From assembly GCF_900111325.1 (NCBI RefSeq), contig NZ_FOGW01000004.1:200118-264117 (forward strand): a DNA stretch of 64,000 nucleotides. The letters are read 5' to 3'. This document shows positions 15,515 to 25,426 of the stretch, one piece after another (within the stretch, counting starts at the first letter, position 1; every line of letters starts with the position of its first letter). Origin of the DNA: Lachnobacterium bovis. GTDB taxonomy: Bacteria > Bacillota > Clostridia > Lachnospirales > Lachnospiraceae. The notes beneath the pieces were generated by a model that saw only the letters and a list, made by a program, of their open reading frames with translations, was not told the origin of the DNA and did no database searches. Both the position numbers and the translations under genes were made by a program.

Positions 15515-17587
15515 CTATTGTTCTCTTGTAAATGTTACATATGATGATGAACCTTCTGTAGAAGTAGTTCCATCAGTATGTTTCCATGTTACTTCTAGTT
15601 TACCTGTTCCTGTAGAAGAAGTTATTCCTTTTTTAGAAAAATTAAGGTGTGTTTTTTCTGGTGTAAAACTGCTACTACTTGCTGTTGCAACAATATTTCC
15701 AGTCGAATAATCTCTTAAATTAATTGTAACGCTTGAAACATTTGCTGGTTTTTGTAATACAACATCATACGAATATGTATATGTTTTTTGTTCAGTTTCT
15801 TTTTTGCCCATACTAACAACAATTGTAATAGCCGCACCTTTTTGACTCTTTCTTCCACCTTGTATGCTTTGTGAAATAACATTTCCAGATGAAACTGTAC
15901 TACTATACTCTTGTCTTATTGAAACATCAAGTCCAAGACCGCTTAATGCTTCTACCGCTTGATCTTTGCTAATTCCAACAACACTTGGTACTGTTACTGA
16001 TTCTACACCCTGACTGATAGTAATTATAACTTTATTATTCTTCTGAGTTTTTTTACCTGATGATGGAGTTTGTCTAATAACTTTTCCACCTGGTACACTA
16101 TCACTATATTCATATTTTTTTTCAACAACTAAGCCTGCATCCATAAGGATTCTAGATGCATCACTTTCAGACTTACCAATAACACTTGGTACTGTTACTT
16201 CTTCTTTTTCGCAAACAACTAATTTAACTGTAGATCCAGCTTTTACTTTCTCGCCTGCTTTAGGATCTGATTCTATTACACATCCTTCTTCGATTTCAGT
16301 ATCAGCTCTTCTTTCAGACACTTCAACATTTAATCCTAATTTCTTTAATTCAGTTTCAGCATCTTCGTATTTTCTTCCAGTTACGTCTATCATTGTAACT
16401 TCCTGCTTAGCTGATGTAGCTTCTGACTGTGCTTTAGGTTTCTTTTCAGTTGTACTATTATTACCTCCGAATTTAACAAAACCAAGCATATTTAAAACTA
16501 AATAGATAATAACAATAACTATAATTACAGCTGTAATTATACCCATAATAGTTATCGCTTTATCCATTTTAGGATTAAGGCTTCCTTCTTCTTCATCCTC
16601 TTCTGGCGATAACTCATCTTCATCTATATGTTCTTTTTGTACTATCGTATTATCATTGGCAATTGGTTCTTGTTTAATTCCTTCGTTAATCTGCTTAACT
16701 TCATCTGAACTAATAACTTTCGTTTTTGCATTTTCATCTATTGGAACTATTTGAACAAAATCTTCATTTGGTGTTACCAATGATTTACGTAAATCTTGTG
16801 TTAACTCTTCAATATTTTGATATCTTCTATCAGGATTTTTTTGTGCACATTTTTGAATTATTTTTTCAATGCTGATAGGTAAATCTTTTGCATATTCACT
16901 TGGACTTACCATCTCATCCTGCAAGTGCTGTAATGCAACTGAAACTGTTGTATCACCATCAAATGGCACACGTCCAGTTACCATTTCATACATCACTATT
17001 CCTAATGAATAAATATCACTTCTTCCATCTACAAAACCATTACGTGCTTGTTCTGGTGATGCATAATGAACTGATCCCATCACATCTGCGCTTACAGTAT
17101 TAGTTGACGCAGCCCTTGCAATACCAAAATCTGTCACTTTAACTTTACCCTCTGTAGAAATTATAATATTCTGAGGTTTGATATCTCTATGTGTTATATT
17201 TTTATTATGTGCTGCTTCTATACCTTTTGCAATCTGAATAGCTATACTAACTGCCTCTTTGTATGTAAGACAGCCCTTTTTCTCAATATATGTCTTAAGT
17301 GTAATACCTTCTATATATTCCATTACAATATAATGTAAGCCCTCTTCACTACCTACATCATATATATTTACAATATTAGGATGTTCTAAGCTTGCTGCAG
17401 ACTGTGCCTCTGTACGAAACTTAGAAACAAAATTCATATCTTCAGAAAATTCTGCTTTTAAAACTTTAACTGCAACGAAACGATCTAATACATGGTCTTT
17501 AGCCTTATATACATCAGACATTCCGCCTGCTCCTATTTTTTCAAGTATTTCATATCGATCTGATAAATACATGCCTTCATTTAACAT
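15515..17587 (-). CDS. prkC: Membrane Ser/Thr protein kinase with three PASTA repeats (PrkC)
   Basis: A 690-residue Hanks-type kinase that senses cell-wall fragments. The kinase domain (about 12-270) has the Gly loop IGAGGMSDVY, Lys41, catalytic HRDIKPQN (Asp135) and DFG (Asp153). An acidic juxtamembrane region (about 280-340) leads to one transmembrane helix (344-366). Outside are three PASTA repeats (about 397-459, 463-527, 530-594) and a Thr/Ser-rich beta domain (600-690) that many PrkC proteins lack. Its ATG overlaps the stop of prpC by seven bases, so kinase and phosphatase are coupled. GAGGTG precedes the start. Confidence 0.95.
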   Translation of the reverse strand: MLNEGMYLSDRYEILEKIGAGGMSDVYKAKDHVLDRFVAVKVLKAEFSEDMNFVSKFRTEAQSAASLEHPNIVNIYDVGSEEGLHYIVMEYIEGITLKTYIEKKGCLTYKEAVSIAIQIAKGIEAAHNKNITHRDIKPQNIIISTEGKVKVTDFGIARAASTNTVSADVMGSVHYASPEQARNGFVDGRSDIYSLGIVMYEMVTGRVPFDGDTTVSVALQHLQDEMVSPSEYAKDLPISIEKIIQKCAQKNPDRRYQNIEELTQDLRKSLVTPNEDFVQIVPIDENAKTKVISSDEVKQINEGIKQEPIANDNTIVQKEHIDEDELSPEEDEEEGSLNPKMDKAITIMGIITAVIIVIVIIYLVLNMLGFVKFGGNNSTTEKKPKAQSEATSAKQEVTMIDVTGRKYEDAETELKKLGLNVEVSERRADTEIEEGCVIESDPKAGEKVKAGSTVKLVVCEKEEVTVPSVIGKSESDASRILMDAGLVVEKKYEYSDSVPGGKVIRQTPSSGKKTQKNNKVIITISQGVESVTVPSVVGISKDQAVEALSGLGLDVSIRQEYSSTVSSGNVISQSIQGGRKSQKGAAITIVVSMGKKETEQKTYTYSYDVVLQKPANVSSVTINLRDYSTGNIVATASSSSFTPEKTHLNFSKKGITSSTGTGKLEVTWKHTDGTTSTEGSSSYVTFTREQ

Positions 17588-18324
17588 TTTTTCACCTCAT
17601 CAGAAAATGGTTTTATTATTATAGCTGTAATATTATCCTTGCCTCCATTTTGATTTGCAAATCCAATAAGTGTCGTTATTTGTTCGTCTCCATTTTCATG
17701 AGAGCAAATAATATTTTTTATATCTTCATCATCAATCATATTGGTCAAACCATCAGAGCATAATAAAACTGTGTCATTATCGTCTAGTTCTACCTCAAAA
17801 AAATCTATTGCAATATTCTCAACAACACCAACTGCGCGAGTAATTACATTTTTATCTGGATGATGTTTAGCATCAGATATTTCTACTTTTCCAGTACGAA
17901 CCATCTCTTCAACCAAAGAATGATCTCGTGTAACCTGCACAATTTGTCTGTTAATAATATACAATCGACTATCGCCAATGTTTGCAACATACATTTTATG
18001 TCCTATTATAGTTGCGCACACTAAAGTGGTTCCCATCCCTCTTCTACTCTCATTACTTCTTGATTCTTCTAAAAGTAATGCGTTAGCTTTTTCTATGGCC
18101 TCCTTGATTATAGAAACTGGTTCATCCTGAGAACTCCTTAAAACTGATGCCACAACACGTTCAACTGTATACTTTGATGCATACTCGCCCGCGTTATGTC
18201 CACCCATTCCATCTGCTACGATAAATAAATTCGGTAATTTGCCTACCGCCACATCAGATGCAAAATAATAGTCTTCATTTTCTTTTCTTTTTAATCCTGT
18301 ATCTGTCATTGGAAACGTCTTCAT
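17581..18324 (-). CDS. prpC: PPM-family Ser/Thr protein phosphatase (PrpC/Stp)
   Basis: A 247-residue metal-dependent phosphatase that reverses PrkC phosphorylation. PP2C motifs in order: KRKENEDYYF, VADGMGGHNAGEYAS, GTTLVCATI, ANIGDSRLY, LLCSDGLTNM and GGKDNITAI, holding the metal-binding Asp residues. The ATG at 18324 (MKTFPMTD) is preferred because AAAGGA lies upstream; the frame continues to a TTG 30 bases earlier, with weaker support. It overlaps prkC by seven bases and follows rlmN. Confidence 0.94.
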   Translation of the reverse strand: MKTFPMTDTGLKRKENEDYYFASDVAVGKLPNLFIVADGMGGHNAGEYASKYTVERVVASVLRSSQDEPVSIIKEAIEKANALLLEESRSNESRRGMGTTLVCATIIGHKMYVANIGDSRLYIINRQIVQVTRDHSLVEEMVRTGKVEISDAKHHPDKNVITRAVGVVENIAIDFFEVELDDNDTVLLCSDGLTNMIDDEDIKNIICSHENGDEQITTLIGFANQNGGKDNITAIIIKPFSDEVKKC

Positions 18325-18378
18325 AAATCCGTATTCCTTTCTGCCGAAATACAATAGTTTATATTTATTCTATGTTGT

Positions 18379-19416
18379 TTATTTTCGATCAATATATTTT
18401 TTACGAAGCTGACCGCAAGCTCCGTCTATATCTCGGCCCATTTCCCTTCTTATAGTAACATTTATTCCATTTTTTTCAAGTTTATTCTTGAAAGCCGATA
18501 TAACTTTTGCATTAGATTGCACATAATCTCTTTCCTTGATTGGATTAACCGGAATAAGATTAATGTGGCAATTGATGTTTCTTACTAAGGCAGAAAGTTC
18601 TTTAGCATCTTCATCTGTATCATTAACTCCACCAACTAAACTATATTCAAAAGTAATTCTTCGTTTAGTAACATTTACATAATACTTACACGCATCTATT
18701 ACTTCTGTAATATCATACTTATTAGCGATTGGCATTAGTGATTTTCTTTTTTCTTGATTTGAAGCATGCAAAGAAAGTGCAAGTGTTATTTGCAACTTCA
18801 TATCTGCTAATTGTTTCATTCTAGGTACTAATCCACATGTAGAAACTGTTAAATTTCTTTGACTGATATTTAAACCATTTTCATCTGTTAATAATTCGAT
18901 GAATTTGATTAAATTGTCAAAATTATCCATAGGTTCACCTGTACCCATAATTACAACATTTGAGATTCTTTCTCCTATATCTTTTCCGATTTGATAAATC
19001 TGATCTATCATCTCAGCAGGTGTAAGACCTCTTACTAAGCCATCTAACGTAGATGCACAAAATCTACATCCCATTCGACAACCTACTTGTGATGAAATAC
19101 ATACAGAATTACCATGCTTATATTTCATTAGCACACTTTCCATCACATTTCCGTCTGCTAACGCAAATAAATATTTTCTAGTTCCATCTAATTTTGAAAT
19201 CTGAACATCGATTTTTTTTAGGCTAGTCAAATATGTAGTTTCATCTAATTTTTCTCTAAGTGCTTTAGATAAGTTACTCATTTCTTCAAATGTGTCAACA
19301 TTCTTTTGATGCAACCATTGATAAATCTGCTTAGCTCTAAATTTCTTTTCGCCAATTGATTCCATAAAAGAAATAAGTTCTTCTAGGTTCATAGACTTAA
19401 TATCTGTCTTTTCCAT
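18379..19416 (-). CDS. rlmN: 23S rRNA A2503 / tRNA A37 C2-methyltransferase RlmN
   Basis: A 345-residue radical SAM methyltransferase that methylates carbon 2 of adenosine. The cluster motif is CX3CX2C at Cys113, Cys117 and Cys120 (VGCRMGCRFC), and Cys334 near the C-terminus (DGACGQL) is the methyl-carrying residue. GTGEPMDN is the SAM-binding motif. No Cfr-type feature was noted. It sits between rsmB and prpC, as in many Clostridia. AAGGAG precedes the ATG. Confidence 0.95.
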   Translation of the reverse strand: MEKTDIKSMNLEELISFMESIGEKKFRAKQIYQWLHQKNVDTFEEMSNLSKALREKLDETTYLTSLKKIDVQISKLDGTRKYLFALADGNVMESVLMKYKHGNSVCISSQVGCRMGCRFCASTLDGLVRGLTPAEMIDQIYQIGKDIGERISNVVIMGTGEPMDNFDNLIKFIELLTDENGLNISQRNLTVSTCGLVPRMKQLADMKLQITLALSLHASNQEKRKSLMPIANKYDITEVIDACKYYVNVTKRRITFEYSLVGGVNDTDEDAKELSALVRNINCHINLIPVNPIKERDYVQSNAKVISAFKNKLEKNGINVTIRREMGRDIDGACGQLRKKYIDRK

Positions 19417-19493
19417 TGACCTATATCTCCTTGTAACGTATTTGAATAGTATGAATACTTCATACTTATAGTTTACTATTTATTTATAAATTT

Positions 19494-20822
19494 TTAAAGA
19501 GTTCTATTAAATTTTGCTATAAAAAATCCATCATGCCATTTCCTGCTTGGAAAAATTTGTTGCATTTCAACCAATTTCATCTGTGGATAATTGTCTAAAA
19601 TCCATTGAACATTCTTTTCATTTTCATCTGGATTAATTGTACATGTACTATAAACCATATTCTTACCTGGTTTTACATAATTTATTACCTTAGATAAAAT
19701 CTGTCTTTGTAATTCTACTAATTCTCCCTGCTGCTCTAATGACATTCTATATCTTATGTCAGGTTTTTTAGCTAAAACTCCAAGTCCCGAACATGGTAAA
19801 TCGCAAATCAAAACATCAGCTTTATCAATTGCGTTTTCATCCAATTGTGTCGCATCCCACTGTATTGCCTTAACATTTGTTGCTTGATGACGTCGTATAT
19901 TTTCTTCTATTAATTCAACTTTATACTCTGTCAAATCGCGTGCTTCAACTGTACCTGTTCCTTCTAGCATTTCTGCTATATGAAGACTCTTTCCACCAGG
20001 TGCTGCGCATACATCAATTACATAGTCATCTTTTTGTGGCATCGCATATTCTGCTACCATCATAGAACTTAAATCCTGTACATAAAACTTTCCTTCTTTA
20101 AAGGCTTTTATTGAATTTAAATAATTAAAGTTTTCAATTTCAAATGCATACTTGCTAAGATTTTTATTATCTTTTGTAGCTTCTATTTGAGTCACTTTAA
20201 TATTCTCTTGTTCTAGTTCTTTTTTTAATTCTTCCGGTGTAGTTTTAGTTAAATTAGTTCTAATTGTAAGAGGTTTTTGTGTATTAAAATTAACTAAAAT
20301 ATCTTCTGTTTTTTCTTTTCCGTAAGATTCAACCCATTTGTTAACAATCCACTCTGGCATTGAATAAAAAATTGATAAAAATTTGATTGTATCTTTATAT
20401 TTATTAGGATATTTAATTTCTGTTTTATGTCTAGCTATATTTCTAAGAACGCCATTTACAAATCCCGATAACTGCTTAAATTTTCTTTTTTTTGCAATTT
20501 TAACTGCTTCATTACAAACAGCTGAATCTGGAACTGAATCCATATATAATAATTGATACACACTCATTCTAAGAATATTTCTTATGAGTGGTTTCATTTT
20601 TTTCACTTTAACTTTTGAAAATTGATTAATAATGTAATCAATTTTTATTAAATTTTCTAGTGTTCCTTCTGTTATTCTTGTTATGAAGGCTCGATCTACT
20701 TTATCTAAATATTGATATTTTTCAAGAACTTGTCTTAAAATTATATGCGAATACTCTTCTTTTTCAATTATTTCAATTAGAATATCAAGGATTAATTCCC
20801 TGGTATTTACGTTACTTGCCAA
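19494..20822 (-). CDS. rsmB: 16S rRNA m5C967 methyltransferase RsmB
   Basis: A 442-residue fusion of an N-terminal NusB-like RNA-binding domain (about 1-140) and a C-terminal SAM methyltransferase. SAM motif I is DVCAAPGGKSLHIAE. Catalytic cysteines are in CDLPCSGLG (motif IV) and YSTCTINPDENE (motif VI). The start is a TTG at 20822, supported by GGAGG nine bases upstream; no ATG fits. In many Firmicutes a zinc peptidase gene lies between fmt and rsmB; here it is absent, leaving 65 bases. Confidence 0.95.
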   Translation of the reverse strand: MASNVNTRELILDILIEIIEKEEYSHIILRQVLEKYQYLDKVDRAFITRITEGTLENLIKIDYIINQFSKVKVKKMKPLIRNILRMSVYQLLYMDSVPDSAVCNEAVKIAKKRKFKQLSGFVNGVLRNIARHKTEIKYPNKYKDTIKFLSIFYSMPEWIVNKWVESYGKEKTEDILVNFNTQKPLTIRTNLTKTTPEELKKELEQENIKVTQIEATKDNKNLSKYAFEIENFNYLNSIKAFKEGKFYVQDLSSMMVAEYAMPQKDDYVIDVCAAPGGKSLHIAEMLEGTGTVEARDLTEYKVELIEENIRRHQATNVKAIQWDATQLDENAIDKADVLICDLPCSGLGVLAKKPDIRYRMSLEQQGELVELQRQILSKVINYVKPGKNMVYSTCTINPDENEKNVQWILDNYPQMKLVEMQQIFPSRKWHDGFFIAKFNRTL

Positions 20823-20887
20823 TTTTATTCCTCCATAAAAATGCTAAAATGTAATTTCTTACACTTTAGCATATTTCTAATCTAGAC

Positions 20888-21823
20888 TTAAACCATTTGT
20901 AAAAATGTATTCTCTTTTACATCATATCCACGAAGGAATGATGCAGTATCCATTCTTTTTTTACCTTGTAATTGAACTTCTTCTAATGAAAGAATTCCAT
21001 CACCAGTTTGAACTTTAATAGTATCCTTTGTAACTTCTACTATGCATCCAGGTTCACGCTCATTTGAAGATTCTAAAACTTTTGCCTTCCAGATTTTAAA
21101 TGTCTTTTTATCTAAAAGAGTATAAGCGCTTGGCCAAGGATTAAGTCCTCTAATCAATCTTTCAATTTCAACTGCAGATTTGCTCCAATCAATATTACCT
21201 AAATCTTTTTTTATCATTGATGTATGAGTTGCTGCTTCACTATCCTGTGGAGTAAATACAGCCTTTCCCGATTCAATAATATCCATTGTATCTACTAATA
21301 ATTCTGCACCAACATTTGCAAGTTTATCAAATAAACTTCCACCAGTTTCATCTTCTGATAATCTAATTTCTTTTTTAGTAATAATATCACCTGTATCAAG
21401 ACCTTCTCCCATTTTCATGATAGTAACACCTGATACTTCATCACCGTTTATAACAGCCCATTGAATAGGTGCAGCCCCACGATATTTTGGCAATAGTGAA
21501 GCGTGTACATTAATACAACAATATTTTGGCATATCTAAAATGCTTTTTGGTAAAATCTGTCCAAATGCTGCAACAACTATAATATCTGGATTATATTTTG
21601 CAATATATTCAACACACTCTGTTTCTTTAACTCTACGTGGCTGAAAAACTTCTATTCCATGTTCTAAAGCACACTCTTTAACCGGTGGAAAACATAAATT
21701 TTTTCCTCTTCCTTTTGGTTTATCCGGTTGAGTAACTACTAAAGAAACTTCATGACCTTTTTCTATTATTTTCTCTAAACATGGTACCGCAAAATCTGGT
21801 GTACCCATAAAAACTACTCTCAT
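20888..21823 (-). CDS. fmt: Methionyl-tRNA formyltransferase
   Basis: A 311-residue enzyme that formylates initiator Met-tRNA with 10-formyl-THF. The catalytic core is NVHASLLPKYRGAAPIQWAV, with the Asn-His pair, and the Asp is in GEGLDTGDI. The C-terminal OB-like tRNA-binding domain starts about residue 207. It is six bases downstream of def, the classic def-fmt pair that adds and later removes the formyl group. GGAGG precedes the ATG. Confidence 0.96.
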   Translation of the reverse strand: MRVVFMGTPDFAVPCLEKIIEKGHEVSLVVTQPDKPKGRGKNLCFPPVKECALEHGIEVFQPRRVKETECVEYIAKYNPDIIVVAAFGQILPKSILDMPKYCCINVHASLLPKYRGAAPIQWAVINGDEVSGVTIMKMGEGLDTGDIITKKEIRLSEDETGGSLFDKLANVGAELLVDTMDIIESGKAVFTPQDSEAATHTSMIKKDLGNIDWSKSAVEIERLIRGLNPWPSAYTLLDKKTFKIWKAKVLESSNEREPGCIVEVTKDTIKVQTGDGILSLEEVQLQGKKRMDTASFLRGYDVKENTFLQMV

Positions 21824-21829
21824 TAAAAA

Positions 21830-22318
21830 TTAGTCCTCCAACTCTTCATATTCACCATATTCTACACTTTTTAAAGTTCCTTCAACTTTTTCAACGTAAA
21901 GGTGTCCATCTAAGTGATCTAATTCGTGGCAAATACATCTTGCTAACAATTCTGTTCCTTCTATTTCACATAAATTCATTTCTTCATCATAGAACTGTGC
22001 TTTAACATAATTAGGTCTTGTTACGCAACCAGCTTTTCCTGGAACGCTAAGGCAACCTTCATCCCCAGTTTGTGAACCACTTGTCTCAACGATTACAGGA
22101 TTAATCATTGCTAATGCTCCACTATCACCTGTATCAATAACTACGATTCTTTTCAAAATTCCTACCTGAGGTGCTGCTAATCCTACTCCATTTGCTTCAT
22201 ACATTGTTTCAAACATATCTGTAATTAATTCGCTAATTCTTGGAGTTACCTCTTTTACCTCTCTACATACTTTATTAAGTACTGGGTCTCCTTCTGTTCT
22301 AATTGTTCTAAGTGCCAT
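21830..22318 (-). CDS. def: Peptide deformylase
   Basis: A 162-residue Fe(II) hydrolase removing the formyl group from nascent proteins. All three motifs are present: GVGLAAPQVG, EGCLSVPG (metal Cys) and CHELDHLDG (two metal His and catalytic Glu). The ATG at 22318 (MALRTIRTEG) has AGGAGG upstream; the frame extends 24 bases further without support. It lies 13 bases after priA and six before fmt. Confidence 0.96.
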   Translation of the reverse strand: MALRTIRTEGDPVLNKVCREVKEVTPRISELITDMFETMYEANGVGLAAPQVGILKRIVVIDTGDSGALAMINPVIVETSGSQTGDEGCLSVPGKAGCVTRPNYVKAQFYDEEMNLCEIEGTELLARCICHELDHLDGHLYVEKVEGTLKSVEYGEYEELED

Positions 22319-22331
22319 TATTTTTTCCTCC

Positions 22332-24563
22332 TTAAAATCCACTTATGGGATTAAAATCAAATTGTACTATTGTTCGTGAAAAATCTTTATTATCTCTCAC
22401 ATAATTTTCAATATAATCTTTAAATTCTACAAGTTTTGAATACTCTTCGGTTCTAATATATATGACCTTTCTATATGTATCATTTATTTTTGAAATAACC
22501 GCATCAGCTGGTCCTATAATTTGAACTTCCCTTGGATTATCTATTTTTTTATGAAGCTCATTTGTAATATCCTGTGATGAAGCATTTGCAATGTCTTCAT
22601 TTTTTGAAGAACACATAATAACTAACATGTTCCATATTGGTGGATACCTCATAAGTCTTCTATAAGAAATTTCTTTTTCATAAAAATCTACATAATTCTG
22701 TTGGCAAGCAAGATTAACTGCATAATGGTCTGGTTCATAAGTCTGTATTATAACCTCACCTAATTCTTTTCCTCTTCCTGCGCGACCTGCTGCTTGTGTC
22801 AACAGCTGAAATGTCCTTTCTGCGCCTCTAAAATCACTTGTATTAAGCGAAAGGTCTGCTGCTAGGACTCCTACTAAAGTTACATTTGAGAAATCATGTC
22901 CCTTTACTATCATCTGTGTTCCAATTAAAATATCAGCCTCTTGTTTTGAAAAAGATGAAATAATTTGTTCATAGCTATCCTTCTTACGCGTGGTATCAAA
23001 ATCCATTCTAAGAACTCTTGCTTGTGGAAATCTTCTTTTAACAAGTTCTTCTATTTTCTGAGTACCAGCTCTAAATCCTGCTATATATTTTGAAGAGCAG
23101 CTCGGACAGACTTTAGGCATAGGTATAGTGTAACCACAATAGTGGCACATCAATTTACCATTTCTATGTTGACTCAAAGACACATCACAGTGTGGACATT
23201 TTATAACTTCTCCACAAGCACGGCATGAAACAAACCCAGCTAACCCTCTTCTATTTATAAAAAGAATTATTTGTTGTTTCTTTTGCAAACGATCTTCTAT
23301 TTTTTGCTGTAATTTACGACTCAAAATTGATTTGTTTCCCTGCTTTAGTTCTTCTCTTAAATCAACTATTTCGCATGTAGGTAATGGTTTTTTAGCAATT
23401 CTTTGATTTAATTCAACTAGCTCATACTCACCACTTTTAGTTTTATAATAACTATCAATTGAAGGTGTCGCAGATCCTAAAACAACTACAGCATTTTCTT
23501 TTTGGGCTCGGTATATAGCCACTTCTCTTGTATGATATTTAGGTATTGTTTCATTTTTATAAGAACTTTCATGTTCCTCATCAATAATTATTATACCTAA
23601 ATTATTAAATGGTGTAAAAAGAGCTGATCTTGGTCCTATCATTATAGATATTTCTCCGTTTTTAGCCCTTTCAAACTGATCATATCTTTCTCCTGGCGAA
23701 AGCTTAGAATTCATTACTGAAACTAAATCTCTAAATCTATTATAAAAACGCATTACTGTTTGGTATGTTAATGCTATTTCAGGTATCAAAACAATGGCTT
23801 GTTTACCACTTTTTATCACTTTATCGATAAGTTCCATATATACTTCTGTCTTACCACTTCCTGTAACACCTTTTAGCAAATACGTTTTATGTTCTAGCTT
23901 ATCTATACTTGGACTGATAGTATCTACAACTTGCTTTTGCATATCATTTAAAATAATATCATATCCCTTGTTGCTAATGTTTTTAACCGGATTACGGTAC
24001 GTAGTTTCTTGTTGTATCTTTAACAATCCATTTTCTTCTAAATTTCTTATAACAGCAGTTGAAACATTCAATTTTCGCGTTGCTTCTATTTGATCAATTT
24101 CTTTAAATTCTATAAGAGCCTTAAGCAATCTAGCTTTTGCAGTATAATGTTTTCTCTCAAAAATTGCCAACTGTTCTCTAGCATATACTTCATCAGTAGC
24201 AAGTATAAGAGTCTTCTTTATAATGTGATTTTGTTTTTGCTTAACTGGAATAACCGTTTTTAATGCTTGATTAAAAGTTCCACCATAGTTTTTCTTTATC
24301 CATGCAGCTAACGCAATCAACCTACTCTCAATTGAAATTCCATCCTTAACAACTTCAGCAATAGGTTTTAGCTTCGTAATGTCATACTCTGCCACATCAG
24401 TCAATTCTATAACATATCCCTTAATCTTTCGTGGTCCAAACGGAATCTTAACTAGCATTCCTACTTCAAGAATATCTTGAAATTCATCAGGAACAATATA
24501 CTGAAATGTTTTATCTAATTTTTCATGGGAAATATCCACTATAATGTTAGCAAATCTAGACAT
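22332..24563 (-). CDS. priA: Primosomal replication-restart helicase PriA
   Basis: A 743-residue superfamily 2 helicase that reloads the replisome at stalled forks. The N-terminal DNA-binding domain (about 1-105) is followed by Walker A GVTGSGKTE, a DEEH box (IIIDEEHESS) and GSATPS. A cysteine-rich zinc-binding insertion (about 450-500) has CRACGEVIKCPHCD and CHYCGYTIPMPKVCPSC. QAAGRAGRG is motif VI. It is the first gene of the ten-gene operon ending in thiN. AAGGTGA precedes the ATG. Confidence 0.96.
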   Translation of the reverse strand: MSRFANIIVDISHEKLDKTFQYIVPDEFQDILEVGMLVKIPFGPRKIKGYVIELTDVAEYDITKLKPIAEVVKDGISIESRLIALAAWIKKNYGGTFNQALKTVIPVKQKQNHIIKKTLILATDEVYAREQLAIFERKHYTAKARLLKALIEFKEIDQIEATRKLNVSTAVIRNLEENGLLKIQQETTYRNPVKNISNKGYDIILNDMQKQVVDTISPSIDKLEHKTYLLKGVTGSGKTEVYMELIDKVIKSGKQAIVLIPEIALTYQTVMRFYNRFRDLVSVMNSKLSPGERYDQFERAKNGEISIMIGPRSALFTPFNNLGIIIIDEEHESSYKNETIPKYHTREVAIYRAQKENAVVVLGSATPSIDSYYKTKSGEYELVELNQRIAKKPLPTCEIVDLREELKQGNKSILSRKLQQKIEDRLQKKQQIILFINRRGLAGFVSCRACGEVIKCPHCDVSLSQHRNGKLMCHYCGYTIPMPKVCPSCSSKYIAGFRAGTQKIEELVKRRFPQARVLRMDFDTTRKKDSYEQIISSFSKQEADILIGTQMIVKGHDFSNVTLVGVLAADLSLNTSDFRGAERTFQLLTQAAGRAGRGKELGEVIIQTYEPDHYAVNLACQQNYVDFYEKEISYRRLMRYPPIWNMLVIMCSSKNEDIANASSQDITNELHKKIDNPREVQIIGPADAVISKINDTYRKVIYIRTEEYSKLVEFKDYIENYVRDNKDFSRTIVQFDFNPISGF

Positions 24564-24612
24564 GAACTCACCTTTACCTCTTTTTACAATATGCTTTAAA
24601 ACAGTACATGTT

Positions 24613-24641
24613 ATTATATATCATATTGTATAATCATTCAA
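24613..24641 (-). promoter_or_regulatory. Promoter of the priA operon
   Basis: On the minus strand TTGAAT (24641-24636) and TATAAT (24618-24613) are 17 bases apart, 50 bases upstream of the priA ATG. Confidence 0.75.
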
Positions 24642-24691
24642 GTTTTGATAAATAAATTTAATTTATTCCCTTATTGTGCAGTATCACACAA

Positions 24692-24783
24692 ATAAAAAAG
24701 GTGAGTTAATTTATTTTTTAATGTATTTTCAAAGGATCTTCTGAAAACTTTCATCAAAATACTTTCACAATTAACCCACCTCT
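24692..24783 (-). terminator. Long-looped terminator after the desulfoferrodoxin gene
   Basis: On the minus strand AGGTGGGTTAATT (24781-24769) pairs with AATTAACTCACCT (24711-24699), one mismatch in 13, followed directly by TTTTTT. The 57-base loop can fold further (GTATTTT with AAAATAC). It ends transcription from dfx ahead of the priA promoter. Confidence 0.75.
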
Positions 24784-24797
24784 TATAGTATCAATTT

Positions 24798-24900
24798 AAC
24801 TTATTCAATTTTTTAAACGTTCTAGTTTGTTTAAAACGTTATAGTTCATTTATATATTCTAGTTTGCTTGCTTAACTTATTGCCTACGTTATTTCTTTAT
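24798..24900. repeat. Degenerate tandem repeat at the 3' end of the desulfoferrodoxin gene
   Basis: Three to four imperfect copies of about 19 bases built on ACGTTCTAGTTTGTTTAAA lie between the dfx stop codon and its terminator. Copies vary (ACGTTATAGTTCATTTATA, TATTCTAGTTTGCTTGCTTA). The half-sites AAACGTT inside it resemble the LacI-type operator but are not palindromic. Confidence 0.5.
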
Positions 24901-25277
24901 TAAATATCTGTTTTCCATAATCCATGTAAATTACAATATTCATAAACAGCGACAGGTTTTTCTCCTTCAGCTAACACAAACTCAGCCTCTGGTTTTTCTC
25001 CTGGTTTTAAATCTTTCTTCTGATAACCATTTGTTGTTTCAACTATAATAAATTGGATATAATGGTTATCCTGCATTGGATGCTCAACAGAACCAACTTT
25101 AACAACAACTTTATTTCCGTCAACTGTTACATCTGGCACATGTTTTTCTTTTGCTGCATCCACTGTGTTTGCAACAATTTCTTTCATTTCCTCACCACAA
25201 CAAACTGGTGTAGCTGCAGTTTTATCTGTTAAAAAAGTAATAAAATTTCCGCATAAATCGCATTTGTAAAATAACAT
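24900..25277 (-). CDS. dfx: Desulfoferrodoxin (superoxide reductase, 2Fe type)
   Basis: A 125-residue enzyme reducing superoxide to hydrogen peroxide without making oxygen. The N-terminal desulforedoxin domain has Cys6, Cys9, Cys26 and Cys27 (center I). The catalytic center II ligands are the His residues in KEKHVPD, VEHPM, DNHYIQ and the Cys-His pair in CNLHG. Having both centers makes it the class I (2Fe) form. It is downstream of the rubrerythrin gene, so superoxide and peroxide removal are likely coupled to the same electron carriers. Confidence 0.95.
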   Translation of the reverse strand: MLFYKCDLCGNFITFLTDKTAATPVCCGEEMKEIVANTVDAAKEKHVPDVTVDGNKVVVKVGSVEHPMQDNHYIQFIIVETTNGYQKKDLKPGEKPEAEFVLAEGEKPVAVYEYCNLHGLWKTDI

Positions 25278-25348
25278 ATATTTTCCTCCCTATGTATCTT
25301 TATCTATAACCTCTAACTTAGTGTTTCTAATTAAATGATTTTTATTTA

Positions 25349-25426
25349 TATCTTTATTTGATATATTTGTTTGATGTCTTTGTTTAATATCTTTGTTTGA
25401 TATCTTTGTTTAATATCTTTGATTAA
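25349..25426. repeat. Six 13-base tandem repeats ending on the rubrerythrin stop codon
   Basis: Six contiguous 13-base units with consensus TATCTTTGTTTGA run from 25349 to 25426, each differing by zero to three bases. The last unit contains the TAA stop codon of the rubrerythrin gene (minus-strand 25425-25423). The array lies between rbr and dfx in a 145-base gap. Confidence 0.85.

Noticed and set aside
24810..24840. AAACGTT half-sites in repeat arrays (also 44551-44620) as extra LacI operators
   Set aside because: They are not palindromic to the needed extent, recur with the repeat period, and lie at gene ends away from promoters.
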